A stretch of 64,000 nucleotides of DNA. Source: Reichenbachiella sp. Its GTDB lineage: Bacteria; Bacteroidota; Bacteroidia; Cytophagales; Cyclobacteriaceae. A program made the position numbers and the translations under genes. The stretch is taken from NCBI RefSeq assembly GCF_033344935.1, contig NZ_JAWPMM010000001.1, positions 3,933,501 to 3,997,500 of the forward strand. Direction: 5' to 3'. Numbering within the stretch: position 1 is the stretch's first letter; every line of letters starts with the position of its first letter. Below the pieces are notes generated by a model, which was given only the letters and a program-made list of their open reading frames with translations, had not been told where the DNA came from and did no database searches. Positions 33,642-42,809 of this stretch are shown piece after piece.

Positions 33642-35402
33642 CTAAAACCGCACAGAAACAGCATACCCCACCCAAGCAGATAGATGTACACCATTGTCTG
33701 TGGTGGATTCATAAAACCCATCACGATCTAAGTCACCATACCTATCGGTAACTGAATCATAAACTTTGGTTAGGTATAGATTCAATGTGGGGCCAGCATT
33801 GATGGATAGGTGTTTGCCTATTTGGTATCCAAGATTAAGGTTTAATCGATTAAGAAGATTTAAATCATCTTCTTCTATTTCTCTGTTTGGATTTTGAATG
33901 CTGTGAGCCACCAATTCTACATTTCCATACCACTTTTTCTTCAGGTTGAATTGTGTCCCAAAGCCAAGTCCATAATGCCATAAGTTATCCTTGGATGGAT
34001 CAATACCGGCAGACAATACACTATAAAACCTGTGTATTCCAGACCTGAAATAGGCATGATAGGGCATGAACTCATTGTGTTCTATAGCGAATTGATGCAA
34101 ACCACTTTTTACAAAATTGATCAGCCCGATGGGCACACCACTTACCACTGTATCGGCCATATTCAAGACACCAAATTGTACACCCTTCAGCTCTTTAGCC
34201 ATATTTAAAAAGCCTGCTATTTGAACGCCCTCTACCTTGTTAGTCAAATTCACAAAGCCCGCAGTTTGAACACCTTTTGTCGATTTGGACATATTCACAA
34301 AACCTGCACCTTGAAAGCCATTCATGTCTTGAGTCGCCAAGTTTACAAATCCTGCTGCTTGCACGCCATCGACTTTTTTTGAAAGATTGACAAATCCGGC
34401 TGCTTGTACTCCTTTGACATCGTCAGTAACTACATTTAAAAACCCTGCTGCCTGCACACCATTGGTATACCCTTTAGTGGTATTGAGAAAGCCAGCCAGT
34501 TGGACGCCATGCGACTCACCACCGACTGCATTACCAAACCCACCAATCTGCACACCTGACATCTCTCTTCGGTCAATATTGTAAAAACCGCCCAGTTCTA
34601 CTCCTTTCACACCATAAGCATATCCAGCCAATAAATTGATAGATAGGCTATTCCTGACCTGACCGCTCAATTTCCCATTCGTCCCTACCATCGGAACTAA
34701 AGAAAATTGGAAGAATCGATCTTCTTCCAAGGTCACATTTTTGGCGTTTTTTCTGGATTCATCGGGCGTGAAGAATTTTACCAGCTTTTTTGTCTCTATT
34801 TCAAACCGATCAGAAAGACGAACCTTTTCTTTTTTGATTGGTTTCAATGAAACTGACATTTCTGACACGTTCCTTACCTGAATAATGGTATCCTGATAAT
34901 TTTCTCTGCTTATCGCAAAGGTTAGATAGTCAGTTTTTGCTCGCACCGTGATATCAAAGCCTCCACTGTTATCTGTAAGCGTAGCATCCAATTTGCTCAC
35001 CTCATAAACGGTGGCATCTTTAATCACTTCACCTGTCTCAGCGTCCTTTACTGATCCGGAGAGCTTAATGGAGTGCTTTTTTTTTTCGTCCTTCTTTTTG
35101 GGAAGTATGATGGCGTAACTTCCTCTGAACTTAAGATCAAAATCTGATCCTAGTAAAATTTCTAAAACCTTTGCCAGCGGTTCTTCCTTAAAAGACTCAT
35201 TGACAATTTTATCCTTTGGAATTTGGTCAGGATTGTAGGCTAATTTGACATCCTCCAACGCATTAATTTTTTCTAACGCTTGCTCTAATGTTACATCCTC
35301 AAAGGTAATGGTAATGCGCTGCTGAGAAAGCTCTTGGCCAAGCAAGGAATACCCCCCGCAGAAAAGGAGCATAATTAAAATAATTTTACTGCGGACAGCC
35401 AT
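33642..35402 (-). CDS. STN-domain protein with surface repeats (LA_2272-like) and C-terminal beta-barrel segment
   Basis: 586 residues. Order: signal peptide (1-22); secretin/TonB short N-terminal (STN) domain (about 30-100); carboxypeptidase-regulatory-like Ig domain (112-188); eleven 15-17-residue repeats of the form GVQxAGFxN (about 264-432); then amphipathic strands ending in SVRF with a terminal Phe, typical of outer-membrane proteins. STN domains normally receive FecR signals in TonB receptors, but no plug or barrel of a TonB receptor is present. Its start overlaps fecR by 17 bp, so it is the effector of the ECF-FecR unit. Confidence 0.8.
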   Translation of the reverse strand: MAVRSKIILIMLLFCGGYSLLGQELSQQRITITFEDVTLEQALEKINALEDVKLAYNPDQIPKDKIVNESFKEEPLAKVLEILLGSDFDLKFRGSYAIILPKKKDEKKKHSIKLSGSVKDAETGEVIKDATVYEVSKLDATLTDNSGGFDITVRAKTDYLTFAISRENYQDTIIQVRNVSEMSVSLKPIKKEKVRLSDRFEIETKKLVKFFTPDESRKNAKNVTLEEDRFFQFSLVPMVGTNGKLSGQVRNSLSINLLAGYAYGVKGVELGGFYNIDRREMSGVQIGGFGNAVGGESHGVQLAGFLNTTKGYTNGVQAAGFLNVVTDDVKGVQAAGFVNLSKKVDGVQAAGFVNLATQDMNGFQGAGFVNMSKSTKGVQTAGFVNLTNKVEGVQIAGFLNMAKELKGVQFGVLNMADTVVSGVPIGLINFVKSGLHQFAIEHNEFMPYHAYFRSGIHRFYSVLSAGIDPSKDNLWHYGLGFGTQFNLKKKWYGNVELVAHSIQNPNREIEEDDLNLLNRLNLNLGYQIGKHLSINAGPTLNLYLTKVYDSVTDRYGDLDRDGFYESTTDNGVHLSAWVGYAVSVRF

Positions 35403-36372
35403 AGCCAGCTAATAAGTAGGAATCTCCTTGATTCGACCAAACCAAATTCAAGGTCTCTCCTATAATTTCTAAAACATGCTCGATTTCTTCGTCTTCAAAG
35501 TCAACATTGATCTTACAGTTTGCGATCTCGGGATTTGACAGCTTTACTTTTACTCCATAAACTTTTTGTATGGCATCAACGGCTTCTGAAACTGTCGCTC
35601 CTTTGAATGCGAGGGTTTTGGTTCGCCAATAGTTATGCATACCGGTATTGGCTGTTTCGATCTTCACAAGCAATTCAGTACTTCTATAATATACCCCTCG
35701 ATAGCCAGCAGTAAGTATCTCTTCTTTTCCACCAACACTCATGCGGACTTTTCCGCTATCCACACTAACTACCACACTATCCTTGTTGGTATTATTGACA
35801 TTAAATTTCGTGCCTAACACCTGCACTTCCACTTCGTCTGTCTCTATTAGAAAGGGCTGTCCAGGGTTATGGGCAACTTCAAAATACGCTTCACCTTTCA
35901 GCTGAACTTTCCGATTACTCCCTTTGAATTTATCAGGGTAAATCAACTGACTGCCTTCATTCAATGAAATTTTAGAACCATCCTCTAGTTCTATCGCTTG
36001 CTGCTCATTTTGGACTATTAGTTCAAGTGTTTCTACTCGATTTGACACATAAGTGAACCAGCCAGCCCCTAGAATCAATATGATCGATGCAGCAATTTTC
36101 AACCAGGTAAAACCAGAGGTCTTACGCGCATGATTTACCTGTTGAAATTTCTTCCAAGCCAAAGACGCATCATAATTCTCAACGCCCTTTCCAATACTAG
36201 TAATGGCTTTAATATCCAATAGCACCATCCGAACCCGTTCAAATTCTTCTAGATTTTGCTCAGACTCAGCCTTCCATGACAATACGATGCCTTGTTCATC
36301 AGGACTCACCTCATTCAAAAAATATCTGAACAGAAGTTCCTCTGAAACGCTATGTCTGTTTTTCTCACTCAT
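35386..36372 (-). CDS. FecR-family anti-sigma factor (DUF4974)
   Basis: 328 residues. Cytosolic N-terminal part (about 1-90, RYFLNEVSPDEQGIVLSWK), one TM helix (WLKIAASIILILGAGWFTYV), then the periplasmic FecR domain (LEDGSKISLNEGSQLIYPDKF, GEAYFEVAHNPGQPFLIETD, VLGTKFNVN) and a C-terminal DUF4974 (LAFKGATVSEAVDAIQKVYG). It holds or activates the sigma factor encoded 33 bp upstream and relays signals from the STN protein downstream (17-bp overlap). Confidence 0.92.
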   Translation of the reverse strand: MSEKNRHSVSEELLFRYFLNEVSPDEQGIVLSWKAESEQNLEEFERVRMVLLDIKAITSIGKGVENYDASLAWKKFQQVNHARKTSGFTWLKIAASIILILGAGWFTYVSNRVETLELIVQNEQQAIELEDGSKISLNEGSQLIYPDKFKGSNRKVQLKGEAYFEVAHNPGQPFLIETDEVEVQVLGTKFNVNNTNKDSVVVSVDSGKVRMSVGGKEEILTAGYRGVYYRSTELLVKIETANTGMHNYWRTKTLAFKGATVSEAVDAIQKVYGVKVKLSNPEIANCKINVDFEDEEIEHVLEIIGETLNLVWSNQGDSYLLAGYGCPQ

Positions 36373-36405
36373 TTTCTCCTAGAATGTGGACAACTATCTC
36401 TCATT

Positions 36406-36993
36406 TTACCCCCACAAGTTTTTTTGAAGCACCGAAATCATCCAAAATATGAAACTTGGCAAGTGCCTACTCAATGCCGATCTCATCACTTTTAATGCCC
36501 TTCCCATTTGATTTTCGACAGTCTTGATGGATAGTCCCAATTCCTCTGCAATTTCCTTATATTTCTTGTCCTCGAAACGGCTCATTTCAAAGATTTGCCT
36601 ACACTTTTCAGGTAATTGGGCTAATCCCTCATCTATCTCCTTTTGCAATTCATCCAGCTCCAAAAAGTCAGTTTCAAAGCCTTCTGGTTTCCTCTGTTCT
36701 TGCTCTTCGTACCTTCGTTCTATCTTTTTATGCTTGATGTAGTTCAGGCAAGCATTTCTTACCGCACCATAGAGATAAGACTTCACTGCGGTTCGGATTT
36801 CTATCTGATCAGATTTGGACCATACGTTTGTGAAAGTATCTTGCACTATCTCCTCAGCTATTTCATGACTTTCTACATACTGAAATGCGAAAGCTGAGAG
36901 TTGTTGATAGTAGGTCTTAAACACCTTTTCAAAAGTGTTTTTGTTTGATAGATCGGTGATGTTTTTGGTGATTTCCAAATCAGTTTTCAACAA
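36406..36993 (-). CDS. ECF RNA polymerase sigma factor (Bacteroidota FecI-like)
   Basis: 195 residues. Region 2 (FEKVFKTYYQQLSAFAFQYV, EIAEEIVQDTFTNVW) and region 4 (LPEKCRQIFEMSRFEDKKYK EIAEELG, then LSIKTVENQMGRAL helix-turn-helix) are complete, joined by an acidic linker. It heads the sigma-FecR-STN unit and should direct its own transcription and possibly other surface genes. A C-terminal hydrophobic tail (SFIFWMISVLQKNLWG) is common in this expanded family. Confidence 0.92.
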   Translation of the reverse strand: MLKTDLEITKNITDLSNKNTFEKVFKTYYQQLSAFAFQYVESHEIAEEIVQDTFTNVWSKSDQIEIRTAVKSYLYGAVRNACLNYIKHKKIERRYEEQEQRKPEGFETDFLELDELQKEIDEGLAQLPEKCRQIFEMSRFEDKKYKEIAEELGLSIKTVENQMGRALKVMRSALSRHLPSFIFWMISVLQKNLWG

Positions 36994-37197
36994 CTCGACG
37001 AAAGTATCAAGATTTACTAATAATTGCAGCGATAATCGCCACTTTTAGGGTCGTTCAGCTTCATAATTGCAATAATCCATTCTTTTCGTATATTTTTTTT
37101 TGGCGAATTGCATGATTTCAGTAGCTTAGTTTGAACTGATTGGTCAGATGCAATCACATTTTGGACAAAACAAATATTCCACTTATCTAAATCCTGT

Positions 37198-39573
37198 ATG
37201 AATTTACCTCATTCAAAATCAAGATATCTACTTCTATTTACGCTAGCTTTTATGCTTGTGGGGTCGATGTGTCTTGCTCAAAACAGAAATGAGAGAGATA
37301 GGGAAAGAATCAACACTTTGCTTTCAAATGCTAAAACCAGTCTGAATCGTTCAAATCTTGGTACATCACTCAATCAAGCGCAAGCAGCATTAGATCTGGC
37401 AGAAAAAAATGAAGATGTACAGAAGACCTGGGAGGCAAAAAATCTGATTGGAGAGGTCTATTTAACACAAAATGACTTTCAGAAAGCTATTCACATATTT
37501 CTTGAAATGAGTATGCAAGCCGAAAAAGTCAACAATTATAGTGTGTCAGCAAATGGGTACTTATCTCTTGCAAACATCTATTCCCACATGGGTGCTTTTA
37601 CCAAGGCTAATGAAACCTATGCCATAGCCTACGATCAGTTCAATAAAATTGACTACGAACTGGGCATGATCGAGGTAAAGGCGGCGGCCAGCCTGAATCA
37701 TCTTACCGCCAACAACCTTAAAAATGCCTTAGCCTCCTACAAGACGTTATTGGCCTTAGCTGAAAAAGACAATTTGGCCTATTTTAAATTGATCGCACAT
37801 GACGGGCTATTGGAGGTGTATCAAAAAACTGAGGACAACCAAAAAGGTATTGCTACTGGCAAAGCCTATCTATCCTTGATTGAAACAGAAGGCGGCAGTG
37901 AGCAGATGGCAGCCAATGCTCACAATAGAATGGCGGCACTTTATCTCAACACTGGAGAAAACAACAAAGCAATAGAATCATTACAACAGGCAGAATCCAT
38001 TGGCCAAACCGGCCAGGCAGGGAATAAAATATTGGCTCACACTTATGAATTGTTTTCAAAAGCTTACGACGCACTTGGAAACAAAGCAGAATCCAATCGA
38101 TACCAAAACCAATTCAATTCGTTGGACAGAAGATTGCCTGCAGAAACCAGCTATCATCCGGACGACCTTGAGGAGGCCGAAACACTAGCCAGAGAATTAG
38201 AAAAAACTTCGAGAGCCATTATTACAGAAGAGCAGCTGGCAAAAGAGGCTGATGAGAAAAATAAACGCGAAGAAATTTTAAAAGATGAAATAGCCAGACT
38301 GAAAAGTTTGGAACATGAAGCGCTTGTAGGCAATAGAGAACTCGGACATACAGCCTTGGAGGCCGAATACATTCACCAAGATCTAATGGTAGCACAGCAT
38401 GAGTTCGAAAGCACAGAACGACAGGCTGAAATCCTGAGATACAAAGAAAGTCTGGTTAGACATCAGCTGGAGTTAAAAGTAGCGGAGGAAGAAAAACTCA
38501 TTCTTCAGCAACAAGCTGAAATCAGTGAAAAGAGACAACAGATTTATTTAATCATCGGCGGAGCCTTTCTTCTTATTGCTATTATTCTAGGTGTTGAGTA
38601 TGTTAGAATTCGAAAACTCAACAAGCTGTTGAAATCACAACAAGACACCATTCATCAAAGAAATGTCGAATTGGAAATAAGCAACTCTACCATTATGGAG
38701 AAAAATGCCAAACTCCATAAAGCGCATGAGGAATTGAAAAGAACGCAGGCTAACTTGATACAAGCAGAGAAAATGTCTGCCTTAGGGATGCTGACAGCAG
38801 GTATTGCACACGAAGTGAATAATCCGATCAGCTTTGTGTCCAATGGCCTTCAAATATTAGATGAGAACATTTCTGAGACCTTTGATACACTAAGTACTTT
38901 TGAGCAAATCATACAGTTGAATGATATTGACGAAATCAAGAGTAATTACAATATTCACAAATCAGAAAACCAAAGTGTATCTGTGCTAAAAAAGGATACC
39001 GCTGATCTGCTGGAAGATGTAAAATTTGGCGCTACTCGAATTACTGAAATTGTAGATGGACTTAGAATTTTTTCAAGAAAAGACGAAAAGAAATTTAAAA
39101 AAGCGCAACTCAGCGACATTATCGAATCGGCCCTACTTATTTCTAAGTCGAAGTATAAAGGCCGCGTTCAGATCATCAAAGAGTACGGAAACAATATCCC
39201 CTCGATCGACTGCTATCCTGGGCAGCTCAATCAAATTTTCATCAATCTTATTGGCAACGCTTCGGATGCGATTGAAGGAGAAGGTTGGATCAAAATCATG
39301 CTTCAAAATATCGATAATAAATATGTTCGAGCTATTGTTCAAGACAGTGGCAGCGGCATGACAGAAGATGTGAAGAAGAAAATTTTCGAACCCCTCTATA
39401 CCACCAAAGAATCAGGCAAAGGTACTGGCCTTGGACTGTCCATCACTACTGATATTATAAAAACTCACAGAGGTCATATCGATGTCAGAAGTAAGGTTGG
39501 AGTAGGAACAGCGTTCATCCTTACCCTACAAGTGGACTTGATGAAAGGCAAGAATCAAGAAACAGATAGTTAA
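37198..39573 (+). CDS. TPR-containing hybrid-architecture sensor histidine kinase
   Basis: 791 residues. Signal peptide (10-27), five or so tetratricopeptide repeats in the periplasm (about 35-305), a long coiled coil (about 320-447), one TM helix (449-467), a second coiled coil, then the HisKA-like helix with phospho-acceptor His538 (AGIAHEVNNPISF) and a HATPase domain (N box QIFINLIGNASDAI, G1 VQDSGSGM, G2 GTGLGLSITTDIIKTHRG). It is an inner-membrane sensor. No response regulator is adjacent; the orphan receiver at 2648 is one possible partner, without direct evidence. Confidence 0.92.
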   Translation: MNLPHSKSRYLLLFTLAFMLVGSMCLAQNRNERDRERINTLLSNAKTSLNRSNLGTSLNQAQAALDLAEKNEDVQKTWEAKNLIGEVYLTQNDFQKAIHIFLEMSMQAEKVNNYSVSANGYLSLANIYSHMGAFTKANETYAIAYDQFNKIDYELGMIEVKAAASLNHLTANNLKNALASYKTLLALAEKDNLAYFKLIAHDGLLEVYQKTEDNQKGIATGKAYLSLIETEGGSEQMAANAHNRMAALYLNTGENNKAIESLQQAESIGQTGQAGNKILAHTYELFSKAYDALGNKAESNRYQNQFNSLDRRLPAETSYHPDDLEEAETLARELEKTSRAIITEEQLAKEADEKNKREEILKDEIARLKSLEHEALVGNRELGHTALEAEYIHQDLMVAQHEFESTERQAEILRYKESLVRHQLELKVAEEEKLILQQQAEISEKRQQIYLIIGGAFLLIAIILGVEYVRIRKLNKLLKSQQDTIHQRNVELEISNSTIMEKNAKLHKAHEELKRTQANLIQAEKMSALGMLTAGIAHEVNNPISFVSNGLQILDENISETFDTLSTFEQIIQLNDIDEIKSNYNIHKSENQSVSVLKKDTADLLEDVKFGATRITEIVDGLRIFSRKDEKKFKKAQLSDIIESALLISKSKYKGRVQIIKEYGNNIPSIDCYPGQLNQIFINLIGNASDAIEGEGWIKIMLQNIDNKYVRAIVQDSGSGMTEDVKKKIFEPLYTTKESGKGTGLGLSITTDIIKTHRGHIDVRSKVGVGTAFILTLQVDLMKGKNQETDS

Positions 39574-39725
39574 TTCCAGTGATCTTAATCATGTCTCGTC
39601 AAGGACAGTGAATTAGGCAGATCGGTCAATTCTCATTAGATTTGCCGATTGGCCTACGGGAAAATTTTTCCTTGGTTGCCATTTTGGCAAGTTTATTGAC
39701 CTAACCAGAGAAAAATTAAGCAGCT

Positions 39726-40844
39726 ATGATAAGATATAAGTTTTCTAAAAAGCAGGATCAGGAGTTTACCGCAACGCTTCGAAGCAGAGTCAACAACTAT
39801 TTTCAGGAAAACAACCTAAATCGTGATGCTAATTCCACGATGGTGATCAAATCCATCTGTCTTTTCACATGGTATCTCACACCTTATTTTATTATCATAT
39901 TTTCTGGAATTACCAGCCTTCCCATATTGATGAGTCTTTGGGTAGTAATGGGATTGGGGAAAGCATTCATAGGTACTGCAGTCATGCACGATTCTTTGCA
40001 TGGCTCCTATTCCAATAGTAAAAAAGTAAACTTCTGGATGGGCCTATCTGCCATGATCATTGGCGTGGATTCTCTGATTTGGAAAATCCAGCATAACGTC
40101 ATCCATCATACCTATACCAACATCGAACACACGGATGAAGACATTCTTCCTCGCTTCGTCTTCCGTTTTTCAAACAACCAACCCAAAATGTGGTTCCATA
40201 GGTTCCAACACATCTACGCACCAATTTTTTACTGTGTACCTCTTTTAGAGTGGTTGACTACCAAAGATTTTTTAAAGGCATTTGATTATAAAAAAATGCG
40301 TCTGATCAAACCAGGGGCAGAGTTTAGAAAAGAATTTGCAGCGATAGTGCTTAGGAAATTTTTCTATTACATATTCTTCGTGGCCGTTCCTATGCTAGTG
40401 GTACCAATTCCTGCTTGGATTACTTTGGTAATGATATTGGTATCGAGTGGGGTAACTGGTATCATGCTCGCCATGATTTTCCAGACTGCTCACGTAGTGC
40501 CATCTGCGGCATTTTATGAGATAGAAGGTGAAGAGGTAGACCACAGCTGGTCGGCCCATCAGCTCTTGACAACGTGCAACTATGGTATGAATGACAAAGT
40601 CTTGAGTTGGTTAGTTGGTGGGTTAAACTTCCAAGTAGAGCACCATCTCTTTCCCGACATTTGCCATGTGCATTACCCGGCCATTGCTCCTATCGTTCAG
40701 CAAACCACGAAGGAATTTGGGCTGCCGTACTATGCCGTAGATTCGTTTGGTGATGCGGTCAAAAGCCACTTCCACATGCTCAAGCAGTTAGGCAAGCAAG
40801 AAGTGTACGAAGGTCAGCCGGCGTTCTTTGTGGCGAAGGCTTGA
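39726..40844 (+). CDS. Fatty acid desaturase, front-end/linoleoyl-CoA type
   Basis: 372 residues. The three histidine boxes of membrane di-iron desaturases are HDSLHGS, HNVIHHT and QVEHHLF; Q in the third box is the front-end (delta-5/6) desaturase mark. Four or so TM helices surround them. No cytochrome b5 domain is fused, so electrons come from another protein. It probably introduces double bonds in acyl-CoA or membrane acyl chains. It is transcribed alone. Confidence 0.9.
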   Translation: MIRYKFSKKQDQEFTATLRSRVNNYFQENNLNRDANSTMVIKSICLFTWYLTPYFIIIFSGITSLPILMSLWVVMGLGKAFIGTAVMHDSLHGSYSNSKKVNFWMGLSAMIIGVDSLIWKIQHNVIHHTYTNIEHTDEDILPRFVFRFSNNQPKMWFHRFQHIYAPIFYCVPLLEWLTTKDFLKAFDYKKMRLIKPGAEFRKEFAAIVLRKFFYYIFFVAVPMLVVPIPAWITLVMILVSSGVTGIMLAMIFQTAHVVPSAAFYEIEGEEVDHSWSAHQLLTTCNYGMNDKVLSWLVGGLNFQVEHHLFPDICHVHYPAIAPIVQQTTKEFGLPYYAVDSFGDAVKSHFHMLKQLGKQEVYEGQPAFFVAKA

Positions 40845-40924
40845 GGAATTAAACTTATTGCATGCATTCCATCCATTCCTTGATTTGATGTGTCTTCTCT
40901 TCAGAATCAAAAATCTAGATTTTA

Positions 40925-41137
40925 ATGAAGACGACCCTACTTTTTCTAATACTATGTATCTCAATTCTCTCCTGCTCTGAGGATGAAAAGGAATGCATAG
41001 AAAAGATTGACCCTGCCTGTGGGTGCACTCAGGAGTATGAACCCGTTTGCGGCTGTAATGGAAAAACCTATGGCAATGCATGCATGGCTGCCTGTGCCAA
41101 CATCATTGACTATGAGGAAGGGGAATGTTTAAACTAA
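40925..41137 (+). CDS. Kazal-type serine protease inhibitor domain lipoprotein
   Basis: 70 residues. The lipoprotein signal ends ISILSC (Cys17). The mature part contains the Kazal pattern CGCTQEYEPVCGCNGKTYGN followed by CMAACANI and a final GEC, with cysteine spacing of the C-x-C-x6-PVCG-xDG-x-TY-x-N-x-C class. Many Bacteroidota encode such short surface lipoproteins; they may block host or prey proteases, which is inference. Its stop abuts a perfect palindrome. Confidence 0.85.
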   Translation: MKTTLLFLILCISILSCSEDEKECIEKIDPACGCTQEYEPVCGCNGKTYGNACMAACANIIDYEEGECLN

Positions 41138-41172
41138 TTCATAGGTCAGGGTTTAAACCCTGACCTATGAAT
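41137..41172. terminator. 36-bp perfect palindrome, likely bidirectional terminator
   Basis: Bases 41137-41154 (ATTCATAGGTCAGGGTTT) are the exact reverse complement of 41155-41172. It fills the whole gap between two convergent genes: it begins on the last base of the Kazal gene stop and ends one base before the thrC stop. There is no T tract, so it may be a repeat of the GTCAGGGTTTAAACCCTGAC type that also serves as a terminator. Confidence 0.6.
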
Positions 41173-41173
41173 A

Positions 41174-42466
41174 TTATAATGTCTTCAACACCTCTTCCAG
41201 CTGCCCTAGATCGGCATTCATTTCGATGGCTACTTTCTTGCGATCGATGTAGTCTTGCAGTCTTTGTGGAATTTCTACTTTCTCCTTGATGATAGGCTCT
41301 ACCACGTCCAAGAATTTCGCTGGATGGGCTGTTTCTAAAAATACACCTACGGCATCATTGTCTTTCAAATAAGCCTTCAATCCCAAATAGCCTACTGCGC
41401 CATGCGGATCTAACAAGTATCCAGTATCGGCATACACCTTTTTGATGGTCTCGCTGGTTTCCTCATCTGAGTAAGTATAACCTTTCAACTCCTTTCTAAA
41501 CGATTCGAGGTCGGCACCAAACAAATCATTCATTCTATAGAAGTTGCTCGGGTTGCCCACGTCCATGGCATTGGAAATGGTTTCGACTGATCGTCTCGGC
41601 TCAAAATTGCCGGATCTCAGGTAGGCCGGTACAATGTCGTTGGCATTAGCCGAAGCGATATACTGCTTGATCGGCAAGCCCATTTTCTTGGCCAGCAGAC
41701 CAGCGGTCAAGTTGCCATAGTTGCCACTTGGTACAGAGATCGCCAAATCCTTTTCTTCGCCCAACATGGCATAGGTCCAGAAGTAATAAAAAGACTGAGG
41801 AATCAGACGCGCCATATTGATAGAGTTGGCTGAAGTCAGGTTATACTTGGCCTTCATCTCCAGATTCAAGAACGAATCTTTGACCAACTTCTGACAATCG
41901 TCGAACGTGCCGTCCACTTCGCACGCGGTGATGTTTTCTCCAAGTGTAGTCAATTGCTGCTCCTGAATTTTGCTGATTTTCCCTTTCGGGTAAAGGATCA
42001 CCACGTTGATGTTTTTCATCCCTAAGAAACCGCTAGCTACCGCACTACCGGTATCGCCCGAAGTAGCCACCAGAATGGTAGCTTTCTTGTCGCTTTGGCG
42101 AGAGAAGTAGCTCAGACATCGGGCCAAAAACCTCGCTCCCACATCCTTAAATGCGCAAGTAGGGCCATGATACAGCTCCAGCGAATAAACACCTTCTTCC
42201 ACTTCTACCAAAGGCAAATCAAAAGCCAAGGTCCCCGCCACTATTTCCTTCAACTCCTTTTCAGGAATCTCATCTTCGATGAAACATTTCGCCACTTCAT
42301 AGGCAATGTCATGCAATGGCATGTCATGAATATTCTTAAAAAAATCAGCAGGCAACTGCTTTATTTCCTTTGGCATATACAAGCCATTGTCATCGGGCAA
42401 ACCTTGAAAAATGGCTTTTTCGAAACTTACTTCTGGGACTTGCTTATTGGTGCTATAATATTTCAT
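41174..42466 (-). CDS. thrC: Threonine synthase
   Basis: 430 residues from ATG 42466 (MKYYSTNKQVPEVSFEKA), which fits the family start; ATG 42484 would add 6. The PLP lysine lies in HGPTCAFKDVGARF; VATSGDTGSAVASGF binds the phosphate; SVPSGNYGNLTAGLLAKKMG is a later substrate block. It converts O-phosphohomoserine to threonine. It is the last gene of thrA-thrB-DUF1330-thrC. Confidence 0.96.
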   Translation of the reverse strand: MKYYSTNKQVPEVSFEKAIFQGLPDDNGLYMPKEIKQLPADFFKNIHDMPLHDIAYEVAKCFIEDEIPEKELKEIVAGTLAFDLPLVEVEEGVYSLELYHGPTCAFKDVGARFLARCLSYFSRQSDKKATILVATSGDTGSAVASGFLGMKNINVVILYPKGKISKIQEQQLTTLGENITACEVDGTFDDCQKLVKDSFLNLEMKAKYNLTSANSINMARLIPQSFYYFWTYAMLGEEKDLAISVPSGNYGNLTAGLLAKKMGLPIKQYIASANANDIVPAYLRSGNFEPRRSVETISNAMDVGNPSNFYRMNDLFGADLESFRKELKGYTYSDEETSETIKKVYADTGYLLDPHGAVGYLGLKAYLKDNDAVGVFLETAHPAKFLDVVEPIIKEKVEIPQRLQDYIDRKKVAIEMNADLGQLEEVLKTL

Positions 42467-42502
42467 TGTGTTCTTTCTATGCAATTCTATGCTAGAATTG
42501 GA

Positions 42503-42805
42503 TTACATTTTTTCTCCTTTAAACATCAAGATAGATTCTACAGATTCTTCTTTTAGATGCTTAAACTTCAGACGAGTATCGTCTTTCATAAATTCTTTCA
42601 ATTTGTCTTCCGACTCAAAACTGACAATATGGATTTCGTATGGCTTTCTTTCTTCACCATCGACATAAGCCGCTGACTCTGGTCGCAGTCTTTGCACCAG
42701 TTTGCCAGAATACTTTTCCATCAATGGAATAGCATGATTTTCAAATTCTTGAAAAATCGCTTCCTTTCCAGGTTTGATATAGATCAGTTGAGTGATGTAC
42801 AACAT
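42503..42805 (-). CDS. Small ferredoxin-like-fold protein, DUF1330 / ABM-like, in the thr operon
   Basis: 100 residues. MLYITQLIYIKPGKEAIFQEFE, a central EIHIVSFESEDKLKEFMKDD and a C-terminal strand fit the dimeric alpha-beta barrel (DUF1330 or antibiotic-biosynthesis monooxygenase-like) pattern. No catalytic residue is obvious. It lies 4 bp after thrB and 36 bp before thrC, so it is cotranscribed with threonine synthesis genes, where I know of no required role. Confidence 0.65.
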   Translation of the reverse strand: MLYITQLIYIKPGKEAIFQEFENHAIPLMEKYSGKLVQRLRPESAAYVDGEERKPYEIHIVSFESEDKLKEFMKDDTRLKFKHLKEESVESILMFKGEKM

Positions 42806-42809
42806 GGCC

